Shown here: positions 33,796 to 43,407 of the stretch, piece after piece
Position numbering within the stretch: the stretch's first letter is position 1
How the letters are laid out: the number at the start of each line of letters is the position of its first letter
Source: Alistipes communis
GTDB taxonomy: Bacteria > Bacteroidota > Bacteroidia > Bacteroidales > Rikenellaceae
Length of the DNA: 64,000 bases
Assembly (NCBI RefSeq): GCF_006542665.1
Contig: NZ_AP019735.1
Coordinates: 3,162,001 to 3,226,000, forward strand
Reading direction: 5' to 3'
Position numbers and translations under genes: made by a program
The notes under the pieces: model-generated
Database searches by the model: none
Seen by the model: only the letters and a program-made list of their open reading frames with translations
Told to the model about the DNA's origin: nothing

Positions 33796-36700
33796 AAGGA
33801 AACATCTGGAGGCGAACATCGTCGCCCTGCGTATCGCTTTCGCTCCATCGACGGTACTTACCCCGCAGCAGCGAGATGCCCTGGCTGCGTACAGCGGCTT
33901 CGGAGCGTTGAAATGCGTCTTACAGCCGGCCGCTGCGGACGACGACCTCACGCAATGAAAGACCGACCGGGAACTCTTTCCACAGGTGAGGGAGCTGCAC
34001 GAACTGCTGCGCCATTATGCCGGCAGCGAACAGCGGTATAAAGACTTCGTGCAGAGCATGCGCAATTCTACGCTGACGGCATTCTACACACCGCCGGCCA
34101 TCGTGCGTACGCTCGCCGAGACGCTCCGGAATGCAGGAGTCGTTCCCCGCAGGCTGCTCGATCCCAGCGCCGGGGCCGGGATTTTCCCGTCGTCGTTCCG
34201 GGAAGCCGCCGACGGCGAAATCGAAATCCTCTCCTTCGAGAAAGACCTGCTGACCGGACAAGTGCTCTCCGCACTGGCCCGGGAACGAGAGCAGGTCGTC
34301 ATCGACGGTTTCCAGACCATCGAAACGGCCTATGACGATTATTTCGACGTAGTAACGTCCAATATTCCCTTCGGTGATACCCGGATTTTCGACGCTGCCT
34401 TTCGGAAGAGCGACGACCCGGTTCGAGGACAAGCGCTCAAGGCCGTTCACAACTATTTCTTCATCAAGGGTCTGGATACGCTCCGCGAAGGCGGTATTCT
34501 GGCGTTCGTCACCTCGGCGGGCGTCATGGACGCTCCCGGCAACGAACCTGTCCGCCGCTATCTGATGGAGCATGCGCGGCTGGTTTCGGCCGTGCGGCTG
34601 CCGAACAACCTCTTTACGGAGTATGCCGGCACGGAAGTGGCCAGCGACCTCGTCGTCCTTCAGAAATGGAGCGAAAAGCGGGAGCTTACCCCCGACGAGC
34701 AATGCTTCGTCAGTTCGTCCGAGATCGGCAACGGAATTTACCTGAACGACTACCACCGGGATTTCAAGCACGCGATCCATACGATGGTTTCGCATGAAAA
34801 AAGTCTCTATGGACAATCCGCTCTCGTACTGCACTACGACGGAGGTCCGGAACGGATCGCCGAGCGGCTGCGCGGAATCCTCGCAAATGATTTCACAGCC
34901 CGCCTCGACACCGAACGATATACGCAATATCTCCGTCCGCTCCATATCCCGCAGGCGCAAACCGTGCCGCCGACCGCCCGGAGGCAAAATCGGGTCGCGG
35001 CTCCGCAGCCCATGCTGACACCGGAGCAGGCATCCGTTGCACCGACTCCGGAAGTATCGGCTCCGGCCGCATCGCTTTTCGGCAGCGCTGCCGCCGTTCC
35101 GATCGCCCGCCGTCCGCTGGGACAGCGGCGGGCCGGGCGCAGAACGGATACGACCGGCATGTCCGATCTCTTCACGCAGGGAAATCTGTTCGCACAACCG
35201 GCGGAGGCCGCGGAGGCCACGGATGCCCCGGCAGCAATCGCTGCGCTGGTTTCGGAGAATAAAGATCCGCGGCCCTTTACCGGCACGATGCTTCCGCACT
35301 ACAAAGAGCGGTCGTTGGTTCTGTTCGAAGGGCAAGTCGGGCGTCTGGGCGGCCTGACACGACAGGGCTGTACGTTCCATCCCGAAGAGCTGGGAACCTT
35401 GTCCCGATACCGGGCCGAACGCTATATCCCGCTGCGGGATACCTACCAGCTGCTCTGCCGGCTCGAAATGCAGAACGAGATCGAATACAAGGGCCTGCGG
35501 CGCAAACTCAACGGATGTTACGAGAACTTCACGGCTCTGTTGGGCGATCTGAACAAGAAGGAGAATGTCGCCTTCATCCTGAACGATCCCGGCGGGCGGG
35601 AGGTGCTGGGGCTCGAACGTTTCGTCGAAGGCCGAAAACAGCTCTCCGACATCCTCCGACGCCCCGTATCGTTCGACTCTAACGAGATCAAACAGGTCGA
35701 TACGGCGACCGAAGCGCTGGCCGCCTCGCTCAACAAGTTCGGACGGGTGGAGTTTCCCTATATGGAGTCGCTCGCATCGCGTTCCCGGCAAGAGCTGATC
35801 GACGAGCTGGGCGATCGCATTTTCTACAATCCGATGGTTAAGGGGTATGAAATCCGCGAACGGCTCGCGGCTGGGAATGTCGTCGCCAAAGCCGAATGAA
35901 TCGAAAATTACCTCAAGGAGAATCCCGATGACGATGCCAGCCGCCGCTCGCTCGCACTGCTTCGTGAGGCCGCACCCAAACGCATCGAGTTCGAGGAGCT
36001 GGATTTCAACCTCGGCGAGCGATGGATACCGACCGATATTTACGAAGGCTTCTGCGGGCATTTCTTTCAGGCTCCCGTATCGGTAAGCTATTCGTCGAAG
36101 ATGGATGCCTTCGGCATCGAGAACCACGGGTACAGCCCTCTGATCTCCCAGAAATACGTCGTCAAAGGGGACTTCGAGGTCTACGACGGTATGGATCTGC
36201 TGCACCATGCCATGCTCAACACGCTGCCCAACATCAACAAGGACGGCGGCAAGGACGAACACGGCAAGACCATCCGGATTCCCGACTTCGAGGCCCGGCA
36301 GAAGGCCGACACGCTCATCACCGAAATCCGGCAAGCGTTCGTCGAATGGCTGCATGCGCAGCCCGACGATTTCAAGGAGCGGCTTACCGATCTCTACAAC
36401 CGCAAATTCAACTGCTATGTCCGTCCACGCTACGATGGCAGCCACCAACAGTTTCCGGGGCTCGACCTGCGGGGGCTGGGCATCGAAGACCTGTATCCCA
36501 GCCAAAAGGATGCGATCTGGATGATCAAGCAGAACGGCGGCGGCATCTGCGACCACGAGGTCGGTACGGGCAAGACGCTCATCATGTGCGTCGCAGCGTA
36601 TGAGATGCACCGTCTGGGACTGGCCCGCAAGCCGATGATCATCGGTATCAAAGCCAACATCCACGAGATCGCCCGAACCTTCCGCACGGCCTATCCCAAT

Positions 36701-39238
36701 GCCCGTCTGCTCTATCCAGGCAAGGAGGATTTCACGCCGGAAAACCGCCTGCGGATCTTCAGCGACATCAAGAACAACAACTGGGACTGCATCATCCTTA
36801 CGCACGAACAGTTCGGCAAGATACCCCAGTCGGCTGAGGTGCAGCAACGGATTCTCCGGCAGGAGATGGACGACATAGATGAAAATCTGGCGTCCTACGA
36901 AAAGCAGGGCGGACATGTGGACGGCTGGATTCTGCGCGGTCTGGAAAAACGCAAGGAGAATCTGGATGCCAAGCTCCACGAGTTGCAGGAGACAATCGAC
37001 GCGCAAAAGGACGATACGGTGGATTTTCAGCAGATGGGAATAGACCATCTGTTCGTCGATGAATCGCACAACTTCAAGAATCTGATGTTCAACACCCGCC
37101 ACAGCCGTGTGTCGGGACTGGGAAATACCGACGGCAGTAAGAAGGCCATGAATTTGCTGTACGCCATCCGCACCATTCAGCAGCGCACGGGGCGCGATCT
37201 CGGCGCGACGTTCCTTTCGGGAACGACCATTGCCAACTCCCTGACGGAGCTGTATCTGCTGTTCAAGTATCTGCGTCCCAAAGAGCTGGAGCGGCAGGAC
37301 ATTCCCTGCTTCGATGCGTGGGCCGCGGTATTCGCGCAGAAAACATCGGAGTTCGAGTTTTCGGTGACCAACGAAGTGATCTCCAAAGAGCGTTTCCGCT
37401 ATTTCATCAAGGTTCCGGAGCTGGCCATGTTCTACAACGAGATTACCGACTACCGCACGGCCGCAGACGTGGGAATCGACCGTCCCGAGCTGGACGAGGA
37501 GCTATGCCAGATACCTATGACCGACGATCAGCAGGCGTTTTTGGACAAACTGGTGCTCTTCGCCAAGACGGGAGATCCCGAACATATCGGACGCACCGAC
37601 CTGAGCGACGGGGAGGTCAAAGCCCTGATGCTGTTGGTGACGATGTACTCCAACAAGCTCTCGCTCGACATGCGGCTGATAAGTCCCGCGTATGCGGATT
37701 CGCCGGGCAACAAGGCCAGCCGCAGTGCCGCCAACATCGCAGAATACTACCGGCGATACGAAGATCAGAAAGGCACGCAGATGGTCTTTTGCGATCTCTC
37801 GACCTATAAACCCGGCATTTGGAACGTATATTCGGAGATCAAACGCAAACTGGTCGAAGACCACGGTATTCCGGCGCAGGAGATCCGCTTCGTACAGGAA
37901 GCCGCGAGCGACAAGGTGCGGCAGGCGATGTTCGACGCCATGAACGAAGGGAAAATCCGGGTGCTTTTCGGCTCGACGCAGAAACTCGGAACGGGAGTCA
38001 ATGCCCAGAAACGAATCGTCTGCATGCACCACCTCGACATTCCGTGGCGGCCGATGGATCTGGAACAGCGCAACGGCCGCGGCGCACGGAAAGGCAACAT
38101 AGTCGCCAAGGAGTATGCCGGCAATAAAGTCAAAGCCTATGTCTATGCCGTTCTGCGCACGCTCGATGCCTATAAGTTGAATCTGCTGCACAACAAGCAG
38201 CAGTTCATCGACCAGCTCAAGCGCAACCGGTTAGGTGCGCGGCGGCTGGACGAGGGGGCCATCAGCGAGGATTCGGGGATGAACTTCGCGGAATGGATGG
38301 CAGTGGTATCGGGAAATACCGACCTGCTGCAAAAGGCCAAGCTCGAAGGCAGGATCGCGGCGCTGGAGAGCGAGCAGACGATCTTCATGCGTACCCGACA
38401 TGAGGCGCAGAGCCAACTGCAGCGCTACACGGCAGAGATCGGACGACGGGCTACGATGCTCGAACGTCTGAAACGCGACTGGGACTATATCAACGAGGTG
38501 GCGCCGCTGGACGCCAAAGGCAAGCGGGCCAATCCCCTGCGGATCGACGGCGTAGAATCCGCGGATATTGTCGCTCACGGCAAACGCCTCGTGGAAATCG
38601 ACCGCACGGTAAATACCGGCGACGATTACCAGAAAATCGGCACGCTGTTCGATTTCCGCATTCTCGTCCGCACCGAGCGGATGCAGAAAGACGGGCTGGC
38701 GCTTACAGTCAATAAATTCATGGTCGAAGGGTTGGACGGCATCAAGTACACGTTCAACAACGGGCATTTGGCTGCGGAGCCGAAAACCGCAGCGACGAAC
38801 TTCATCCGGGCGCTCGACACGATACCGTCACTGATGGCGACCTACGAGAAAGAGAAAAAGCAATTCACCCGCGACATTCCGACCTTCGAGCAACAGATCG
38901 CAGCCGTATGGCCCAAAGAGGAGGAGCTGAAGCGGCTCAAGGCCGAGGCAGAGTCGCTGACTCGGAAGATTCAGCTCGACATCGCACAGAAGCAGCAGGA
39001 GATGCAGGCGAAAACAGCTGATAACGGCAATGAGCTGAAGATCGAAAATGCGGAGATTGTGGACGAGGCCGCCAGACCGTCGAAGGCAGAGCTGCTTTCT
39101 GCGGCATCCGGGAGCCAAGAAGAACCGCCGGAAGAACGGGAGCACGTCGTGTCTCCGCCCGAATCGGACTTTATTCGCAATCATATTCTTCTCGTGCGGC
39201 CCGCGACGAACGTGAAGGCCAAAGGGCCGAAGTTATAA
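33782..39238 (+). CDS. Giant N6-adenine methylase-like / SNF2-type helicase fusion with two in-frame TGA codons
   Basis: 1,818 aa if TGAs at 33,956-33,958 (codon 59) and 35,897-35,899 (codon 706) are read through. In order: N-terminus MAYNKRKHLEANIV...; first TGA in DLTQ-TGA-KTDRELFP, where relatives I recall have Trp; methylase motif I DPSAGAGIF (about 125) and motif IV-like SNIPFGD (about 195); a variable Pro/Ala linker; second TGA in AKAE-TGA-IENYLKEN; helicase Walker A VGTGKT (about 925); DESH box (about 1,090); and a helicase C block QRNGRGARKGN near 1,430. A coiled-coil, acidic tail ends the protein. Likely modifies or protects element DNA during transfer (inference). Without readthrough it would be at least three fragments. 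Stop TAA. Confidence 0.88.
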
Positions 39239-39241
39239 AAA

Positions 39242-39277
39242 AACGAGGCTGTCTAAAATTTGTTAGGCAGCCTCGTT
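39242..39277. terminator. Intrinsic terminator after the methylase-helicase gene
   Basis: 15-bp stem with one mismatch (39,242-39,256 with 39,263-39,277), loop AATTTG. Between two convergent genes, so it probably works both ways. Confidence 0.75.
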
Positions 39278-39289
39278 GAATTTGAGTGG

Positions 39290-39637
39290 TTATTCCCGAT
39301 CAATCGTAATCGCCGTATCCGGCACTGCTTGTTCCATTGTCTGATAGAAAATACGCTTACTCTCCTGCATGTCTTTCAGATTGATGAAATCCAGTACATT
39401 GTAATATTGTTTGCCATCCTGATCCTCGACGGGACAGAGTTTTCCGCGACGTTTGTATTTCTCGACGAAATCCGGATCGAGTCGGATGAGCTGGCAGACT
39501 TCCTCCTGCGTCATCGAAAGAGAAATACGGCGCTCCCGGCAGACATGCTGCAATACGAGGAGCATGTTCGAGGCTTTCATGTGGCTGCGAACGAGCAGAG
39601 CGAATTTGCTTCGCTCAATAAGAATCATCTTTTTCAT
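39290..39637 (-). CDS. Helix-turn-helix DNA-binding protein (excisionase-like)
   Basis: 115 aa. The N-terminal half is helical. The C-terminal half SMTQEEVCQLIRLDPDFVEKYKRRGKLCPVEDQDGKQYYNVLDFINLKDM is a MerR/excisionase-like winged HTH: recognition helix, K-R-R-G-K-L turn, then a beta-hairpin with KQYYN. Pairs of such genes regulate excision and transfer in Bacteroidales elements. It starts within the stop of the upstream HTH gene (ATGA), so both are co-translated. Confidence 0.8.
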   Translation of the reverse strand: MKKMILIERSKFALLVRSHMKASNMLLVLQHVCRERRISLSMTQEEVCQLIRLDPDFVEKYKRRGKLCPVEDQDGKQYYNVLDFINLKDMQESKRIFYQTMEQAVPDTAITIDRE

Positions 39638-39933
39638 GACTTCTTTACTTTATTAGTTGATGTGGTATTGGGTTCATTCCGGAGGGCTTCGAGAACGCGC
39701 GATCTGCTGTAATAGATTTTGCCGCCGTGCTTGACATAAGGGATCGTGCCGTCGCTCCGACGACGGGAGAGGGTACGGTCGGACATCCGGGTAAGCATAC
39801 GGACTGCCGGAGTGTCGATCAGGTCATCGGGTAAAGGTCGAGAATTGTTTTGGATGAGTAGTTCGAGACGATTGAATCGCCGCAATACCAGACGTAACAA
39901 ACGCAGAATCGGATTACCTTTCAATGGCTTCAT
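39634..39933 (-). CDS. Excisionase-type HTH protein
   Basis: 99 aa. The C-terminal HTH_17-like fold: DTPAVRMLTRMSDRTLSRRRSDGTIPYVKHGGKIYYSRSRVLEAL. Stop TGA at 39,634-39,636 overlaps the ATG of the next gene, so this TGA works as a stop. First gene of the right-hand minus-strand pair. An inverted repeat about 55 nt upstream (39,988-40,012) could be its operator. Confidence 0.85.
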   Translation of the reverse strand: MKPLKGNPILRLLRLVLRRFNRLELLIQNNSRPLPDDLIDTPAVRMLTRMSDRTLSRRRSDGTIPYVKHGGKIYYSRSRVLEALRNEPNTTSTNKVKKS

Positions 39934-39987
39934 TACAATGATCGTTGGTTAGACGATGCAATGATAGGAAACATTCCGATAGCAATA

Positions 39988-40012
39988 ATTTAGTTAAAAC
40001 AGGCAACTAAAT
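39988..40012. promoter_or_regulatory. Inverted repeat upstream of the HTH pair, candidate operator
   Basis: ATTTAGTT (39,988-39,995), 9 nt, AACTAAAT (40,005-40,012). A perfect 8-bp dyad at operator-like distance from an HTH gene start. Binding is inference. Confidence 0.4.
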
Positions 40013-40035
40013 AATCAACCCGTCGTAGCACAAAA

Positions 40036-40060
40036 AAGCATATCCAACTCGGATATGCTT
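40036..40060. terminator. Hairpin in the right border region
   Basis: Perfect 10-bp stem AAGCATATCC / GGATATGCTT with loop AACTC; A- and T-rich flanks. The stretch 39,934-40,299 has no gene. It holds this hairpin, a promoter at 40,092 and another hairpin at 40,212. Confidence 0.5.
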
Positions 40061-40091
40061 AAATAGTACTTAATGCTTTTCTATTCGTTAA

Positions 40092-40123
40092 TTTGCTTAT
40101 GTATAATATTTTAACTATATTTG
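40092..40123 (+). promoter_or_regulatory. Near-perfect Bacteroidetes promoter with no gene behind it
   Basis: TTTG (40,092-40,095), 20 nt, TATATTTG (40,116-40,123). This is a full match to the consensus, reading right. No reading frame follows before the hairpin at 40,212, so the product would be a short RNA of about 110 nt, or the promoter once served a gene now lost (for example an integrase). Confidence 0.55.
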
Positions 40124-40211
40124 TCGTGAGTTCTTGGATATATTGTATAAGGGTGCAACAAAATGTAAGACTTCCGTCACCAATTCGTAACCCTTGCTCT
40201 TTTCAATAAAA

Positions 40212-40238
40212 ATACCGTTCTGATTTACAGAACGGTAT
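40212..40238. terminator. Hairpin terminator at the right border of the element
   Basis: Perfect 11-bp stem ATACCGTTCTG / CAGAACGGTAT with loop ATTTA, A-rich before. It separates the element from the chromosomal lipoprotein gene, which ends at 40,300 on the minus strand. Confidence 0.65.
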
Positions 40239-40299
40239 CTCAAAAACAGTCAGCCGTTTGGCAAGCCGGGGTTTTCGTATCGCAGCAGAAAGGGCGCCG

Positions 40300-40545
40300 T
40301 CACTTCGCCGGAACATCTTCCGGCTGCGCCTCGGCGGACGGAAGCCGCCCTTCGCCGCGAGCCGAATCGGCCAGCGGCCGTGCCTGGAATTCGCGCACCG
40401 GCACGCCGTACATCAGGCGGATCGGCCGTTGGACCCTCACGCTGTCCGCACGGCTGCCCGCACTCTTCGCGGTCTCCTTCACGCCCGAACAGGCCGCTCC
40501 GAAACCCAGCAGAGCGAGCAGCGCGGTTATGATTCTGGCATTCAT
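40300..40545 (-). CDS. Small lipoprotein of unknown function
   Basis: 81 aa from ATG 40,545: MNARIITALLALLGFGAACSG is a lipoprotein signal with Cys at about residue 19. The rest is polar and probably disordered (VKETAKSAGSRADSVRVQRP). A longer frame to 40,590 lacks this N-terminal logic. No family recognised. First clearly chromosomal gene right of the element. Confidence 0.65.
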   Translation of the reverse strand: MNARIITALLALLGFGAACSGVKETAKSAGSRADSVRVQRPIRLMYGVPVREFQARPLADSARGEGRLPSAEAQPEDVPAK

Positions 40546-40649
40546 ATTCTTAGTTCTATCGGTCACGTTTCTTGCCGAATTCACAGACAAATATACTAAT
40601 AATTTCGCATTTTTTCATGAATCGGTTCAAAAAACAAGCCAAAAAGTTT

Positions 40650-40680
40650 TGACATTCAATTGTTTTTATTTTACTTTGCC
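40650..40680 (+). promoter_or_regulatory. Promoter of the cold-shock gene
   Basis: TTTG, 19 nt, TTACTTTG (close to TAnnTTTG) ending at about 40,679, roughly 25 nt before ATG 40,705. A short leader, so no long cold-shock 5' UTR is evident. Confidence 0.55.
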
Positions 40681-40704
40681 AGACAAATCTATTATTCTAT
40701 TTTT

Positions 40705-40905
40705 ATGAAAGGCAAAGTTAAATGGTTCGATGGCAAGAAAGGCTACGGATTCATTACTGGCGAAGACGGTAAGGAAGTGTTCGTTCACTACTCGGGCATC
40801 GTCAAAGACGGTTTCAAGGCTCTCAACGAGAAGCAGGAAGTTGAATACGAACTCGGCGAGGGCAGCAAGGGCATTCAGGCGATCAATGTGAAAGTAGTTG
40901 AGTAA
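40705..40905 (+). CDS. Cold-shock domain protein
   Basis: 66 aa from ATG 40,705 ([17 protein letters not shown]). RNP1 GKKGYGFIT and RNP2 VFVHYSGI are intact. Single OB-fold RNA/ssDNA-binding protein, an RNA chaperone. The extra 15 residues of a longer frame overlap the promoter and are excluded. Followed by a strong terminator, so monocistronic. Confidence 0.95.
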   Translation: MKGKVKWFDGKKGYGFITGEDGKEVFVHYSGIVKDGFKALNEKQEVEYELGEGSKGIQAINVKVVE

Positions 40906-40930
40906 CAATCATACATTTTCACCCAGTGGT

Positions 40931-40957
40931 GGACGGTCCGCACGAAGCGGACCGTCC
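40931..40957 (+). terminator. Intrinsic terminator of the cold-shock gene
   Basis: Perfect 11-bp stem GGACGGTCCGC / GCGGACCGTCC with a 5-nt loop, followed by TTCTTTTT. The 40,906-41,211 gap also carries the pfk promoter and nothing else seen. Confidence 0.85.
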
Positions 40958-41126
40958 TTCTTTTTCAAAACGCCGTGCCGACGGAGACGAAAGACGCCCC
41001 TCGGAAACGGAACTCTTTGCCGTCCGGCATACGACGGACTGCCTCCGCCCGCATTCCGGGAAAACCGGCCGGCGACGGACAAAGGTAGATTTTTGCCCCG
41101 ACCGGCCGGAATTTTGCCGAGGATTG

Positions 41127-41158
41127 TTTCGGGTTTATTAAAATATTTTGTAATTTTG
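41127..41158 (+). promoter_or_regulatory. Promoter of the phosphofructokinase gene
   Basis: TTTC (one off TTTG), 20 nt, TAATTTTG (41,151-41,158), about 55 nt before the start codon. Confidence 0.55.
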
Positions 41159-41211
41159 GACGCGAAAAGAACAGATTCGGAACATCTGAACAATCATAAC
41201 TTTAAAGCACT

Positions 41212-42444
41212 ATGAAAGAGGCAATTGCAATTCTTACAGGTGGCGGTCCCGCACCGGGCATGAATACGGTGGTGGGCAGCGTCGCCAAAACGTTCCTTGC
41301 CAAAGGGTATCGCGTGATCGGTCTGCACTACGGTTATTCGGGTCTTTTCAATCCCTCGCCCCGCTACGAAGACCTGACTTTCACGCAGGCCGACTACATC
41401 TTCAATCAGGGCGGTTCGTACCTCACGATGAGCCGTTTCAAACCGACCGACAAGGATTTCGAGGAGAATTTCAACCTCAATTTCTTCACCGAGAACAACG
41501 TCAAGCTGCTCGTGACCGTCGGCGGCGACGACACCGCATCGACGGCCAACCGCATCGCCAAGTTCCTCGAAGCGAAGCACTACCCCATCGCCAACATCCA
41601 CGTCCCGAAGACGATCGACAACGACCTGCCGCTGCCGGCCGGCACGCCGACGTTCGGCTACCAGTCGGCCAAGGAGGGCGGAACGGTCATCGGCCGCGCC
41701 GTCTACAACGACGCACGCACGTCGGCCAACTGGTTCGTCGTAGCGGCCATGGGCCGTTCGGCGGGGCACCTCGCCTTCGGCATCGGCTCGGCCTGCCACT
41801 ACCCGATGATCGTCATTCCGGAGATGTTCAACAAGACGGAGATCACCGTCGAGAAGATCGTCAACCTGGTCGTTTCGTCGATCATCAAGCGCAAGATCAT
41901 GGGCATCGACTACGGCGTGGCCATGATCTCGGAAGGTGTGTTCCACGCCCTGAGCGATGAAGAGATCAAGAAATCGGGCATCCATTTCTCCTACGACGAG
42001 CACGGACATCCCGAACTGGGCAAAGTATCGAAGGCGCATATCTTCAACGAGATGCTGGAAAACAAGCTCAAAGAACTGAAAATCAAGGTAAAGTCGCGTC
42101 CCGTAGAGATCGGTTACGAAGTACGCTGCCAGACTCCGATCGCCTACGATCTGGTCTACTGCTCGGAGTTGGGCATGGGCGTCTACAAACTCTTCTCGGA
42201 GGGCAAGACGGGCTGCATGGTCTACATCAGCCAGGACGGCTTCGTGTCGCCGCTCTATCTCAAAGACTTGCAGGATCCCGCCACGGGCAAGATTCCGCCC
42301 CGTCTGGTCAATATCGACTCGGACAAGATCCAGCAGGTAATCGACAACCTGATGAATTACATCACGCCGGCCGACTACGAGGCCGCCAAGGCGTACGTGG
42401 CCGACCCCGAAGTCTTCGATTTCAAGAAGATTCTCAACTGGTAG
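41212..42444 (+). CDS. 6-phosphofructokinase, PPi-dependent type
   Basis: 410 aa. N-terminal ILTGGGPAPGMNTVV, then LVTVGGDDTAS and HVPKTIDNDLPLP. In ATP enzymes the phosphoryl-donor loop reads GGDGS and the catalytic loop PGTIDND. The Asp (GGDD) and Lys (PKTIDND) here are the known marks of pyrophosphate-dependent enzymes, so it should phosphorylate fructose 6-phosphate reversibly with PPi in the cytoplasm. AMGRSAGHLAFGIG and a C-terminal GYEVRCQTPIAYD follow. Own promoter and terminator. Confidence 0.94.
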   Translation: MKEAIAILTGGGPAPGMNTVVGSVAKTFLAKGYRVIGLHYGYSGLFNPSPRYEDLTFTQADYIFNQGGSYLTMSRFKPTDKDFEENFNLNFFTENNVKLLVTVGGDDTASTANRIAKFLEAKHYPIANIHVPKTIDNDLPLPAGTPTFGYQSAKEGGTVIGRAVYNDARTSANWFVVAAMGRSAGHLAFGIGSACHYPMIVIPEMFNKTEITVEKIVNLVVSSIIKRKIMGIDYGVAMISEGVFHALSDEEIKKSGIHFSYDEHGHPELGKVSKAHIFNEMLENKLKELKIKVKSRPVEIGYEVRCQTPIAYDLVYCSELGMGVYKLFSEGKTGCMVYISQDGFVSPLYLKDLQDPATGKIPPRLVNIDSDKIQQVIDNLMNYITPADYEAAKAYVADPEVFDFKKILNW

Positions 42445-42464
42445 CACGCTGCCGAACCCGAAAG

Positions 42465-42504
42465 AAAACACTGCGGCAGCCGATCCGGTCTACCGCAGCG
42501 TTTT
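42465..42504 (+). terminator. Intrinsic terminator of the phosphofructokinase gene
   Basis: Arms AAAACaCTGCGG (42,465-42,476) and CCGCAGcGTTTT (42,493-42,504), 16-nt loop, followed by a T run. Confidence 0.75.
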
Positions 42505-42528
42505 TTTCAATCCTTATCCCAACCGACC

Positions 42529-43332
42529 ATGAACTCCGACAAAAGAGCCGAACGGGAGCAACACCGAGCCTGGCTACGCGAATGCATCGCCCGCTGCCGC
42601 GCGGAGGTCGCCCGCTACGAAAAGGCCGTCGAACGACGCCCGAACACCTACCGTCCCAGACTCGCAGAGGCACAGCATACGCTGGGAAAATTCTACTGGT
42701 GGCGCCACACGCCCGCCTCCTACCGCACGGCGCTTCGCCTGTTCACGCAGGCGCTCCGCAACTACGACAGCTACCGGGGGCGGCGCGACCTGACGCTCAA
42801 CCGCCTTACGCTGATGAGCGATCTCCAACAGTTGAGCCTTCGTCTCGACGACGACCGCGCCGAGGAGGTGCTGCTCGGCCTGCTATCCGCTTACGAAAGC
42901 ATGGCCGCCGCTGCACCGCTCGTCTACGGCGAGGACGTAGCCTCGACGCTCTGGCAGTTGGGAAACCTCCATGCCGACGCACGGCGCTTCGGCGAGGCCG
43001 AACGCATGTACCTGCGTGCATTGGACAAACACGCCGAGTTCGACGGGGAAGACCCGCACCGCTACCGTCCCGCAACGGCACAGTGCCGACGATCGCTGGG
43101 ACGACTCTACGAGGAGATGCACGACGATGCCCGCGCCGAAGAGGCCTACCTCGCATCGGCCGCCATACTGCGCGAACTGTGCGAAGATCCCTTCGAACGG
43201 TGCAACCATCTTCGTTCGCTGGCCCGTACCCTCGTGTTGCTGGCCGACCTCTGCGAACGGCGGGGCGCCTGCGGCGAAGCGGCCCGATACCGCACCGAAG
43301 CGGAGGCGCTGGAGGCCGAACGCGGAGCATGA
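42529..43332 (+). CDS. TPR-repeat protein
   Basis: 267 aa, all helical, Ala/Arg/Glu-rich. TPR-like repeats are visible at about 60-95 (ASYRTALRLFTQALRNYDSY), 140-180 (ASTLWQLGNLHADARRFGEAERMYLRALD) and 185-220 (RSLGRLYEEMHDDARAEEAYLASAAIL). No signal peptide; probably a cytoplasmic scaffold for protein contacts. Partner unknown. It ends in TGA, an ordinary chromosomal stop. Confidence 0.8.
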   Translation: MNSDKRAEREQHRAWLRECIARCRAEVARYEKAVERRPNTYRPRLAEAQHTLGKFYWWRHTPASYRTALRLFTQALRNYDSYRGRRDLTLNRLTLMSDLQQLSLRLDDDRAEEVLLGLLSAYESMAAAAPLVYGEDVASTLWQLGNLHADARRFGEAERMYLRALDKHAEFDGEDPHRYRPATAQCRRSLGRLYEEMHDDARAEEAYLASAAILRELCEDPFERCNHLRSLARTLVLLADLCERRGACGEAARYRTEAEALEAERGA

Positions 43333-43350
43333 CGGGAAGCGAACGATGGC

Positions 43351-43383
43351 GACGCCCCGCATCCGTGACGGATGCGGGGCGTC
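43351..43383. terminator. Bidirectional intrinsic terminator
   Basis: Perfect 15-bp GC-rich stem GACGCCCCGCATCCG with a 3-nt loop, between the convergent TPR and RNA helicase genes. Confidence 0.8.
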
Positions 43384-43407
43384 GTTGGTTTTCCGCAGAG
43401 ACCGGCC

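Noticed and set aside
33920..37102. 1,060-codon open frame on the minus strand opposite the methylase-helicase gene
   Set aside because: Mirror frame of a GC-rich gene; composition is His/Val/Asp-rich without any domain, and the plus strand has clear methylase and helicase motifs.
9600..40260. A TGA-reading suppressor tRNA inside the element
   Set aside because: I looked through the gene-free stretches (9,483-9,863, 24,600-25,170, 28,917-29,083, 31,860-32,083, 39,934-40,299) for cloverleaf patterns with a TCA anticodon and saw none; a proper tRNA search of the full genome is needed.
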